Assembly (NCBI GenBank): GCA_044374295.1
Contig: JBILOU010000081.1
Location: 1-7,269 of the forward strand
Reading direction: 5' to 3'
From: CAIZGX01 sp044374295
GTDB taxonomy: Bacteria > Bacteroidota > Bacteroidia > Flavobacteriales_D > Sanyastnellaceae
DNA length: 7,269 nt
The notes beneath the pieces were generated by a model. That model was not told the DNA's origin. It ran no database searches and saw only the letters and a list, made by a program, of their open reading frames with translations. The position numbers and the translations under genes were made by a program. Of the stretch, positions 7,263 to 7,269 are shown piece by piece (position 1 is the stretch's first letter; each line of letters opens with the position of its first letter).

Positions 7263-7269
7263 TCAATTG

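Noticed and set aside
7263..7269. Possible promoter or MraZ operator ahead of mraZ.
   Set aside because: Only seven bases upstream of the start codon are present, too few to support any regulatory site.

Overview
The window is a stretch of a bacterial division and cell wall (dcw) cluster, with every gene on the minus strand. Read in the direction of transcription (right to left) the order is mraZ, rsmH (mraW), ftsL-like, ftsI (class B penicillin-binding protein with a PASTA domain), murE, mraY and the first 243 codons of murD, which runs off the left edge. Apart from a few bases between genes, all of the DNA is coding.

The organism is most likely a member of the Bacteroidota, probably a Flavobacteriales-type or related lineage. 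Several points support this. MurE is followed directly by MraY with no murF between them. MraY is about 407 residues long, with an extra segment in its middle and an N-terminus resembling Bacteroidota MraY. The division transpeptidase carries a C-terminal PASTA domain. A short, divergent FtsL with a central transmembrane segment sits between rsmH and ftsI. There are almost no Shine-Dalgarno sequences ahead of the genes. The base composition is moderate (about 43% GC by eye). These are inferences from gene order and remembered family features; no search was run.

Layout: positions 1-729 murD (3' end missing); 729-1952 mraY; 1955-3409 murE; 3406-5499 ftsI; 5492-5875 (or 5854) ftsL; 5893-6786 rsmH; 6786-7262 mraZ; 7263-7269 only 7 bp of upstream DNA, so the promoter of the cluster lies outside. 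Four of the six junctions are overlaps (TAATG, ATGAATGA, ATGA, TAATG), one is a 2-bp gap, and only rsmH-ftsL has a real spacer, which contains a small inverted repeat.

The products act together. MurE and MurD are cytoplasmic amino-acid ligases that build UDP-MurNAc-peptide; the DNPR motif of MurE predicts meso-diaminopimelate in the stem peptide. MraY moves the finished precursor onto undecaprenyl phosphate to give lipid I. FtsI, with the FtsL-type bitopic protein, cross-links septal peptidoglycan. MraZ is a DNA-binding regulator of this cluster and RsmH a 16S rRNA methyltransferase. All key catalytic motifs are intact. I see no mobile element, CRISPR, tRNA, rRNA or obvious novel system; the points worth a second look are details of a conserved operon.
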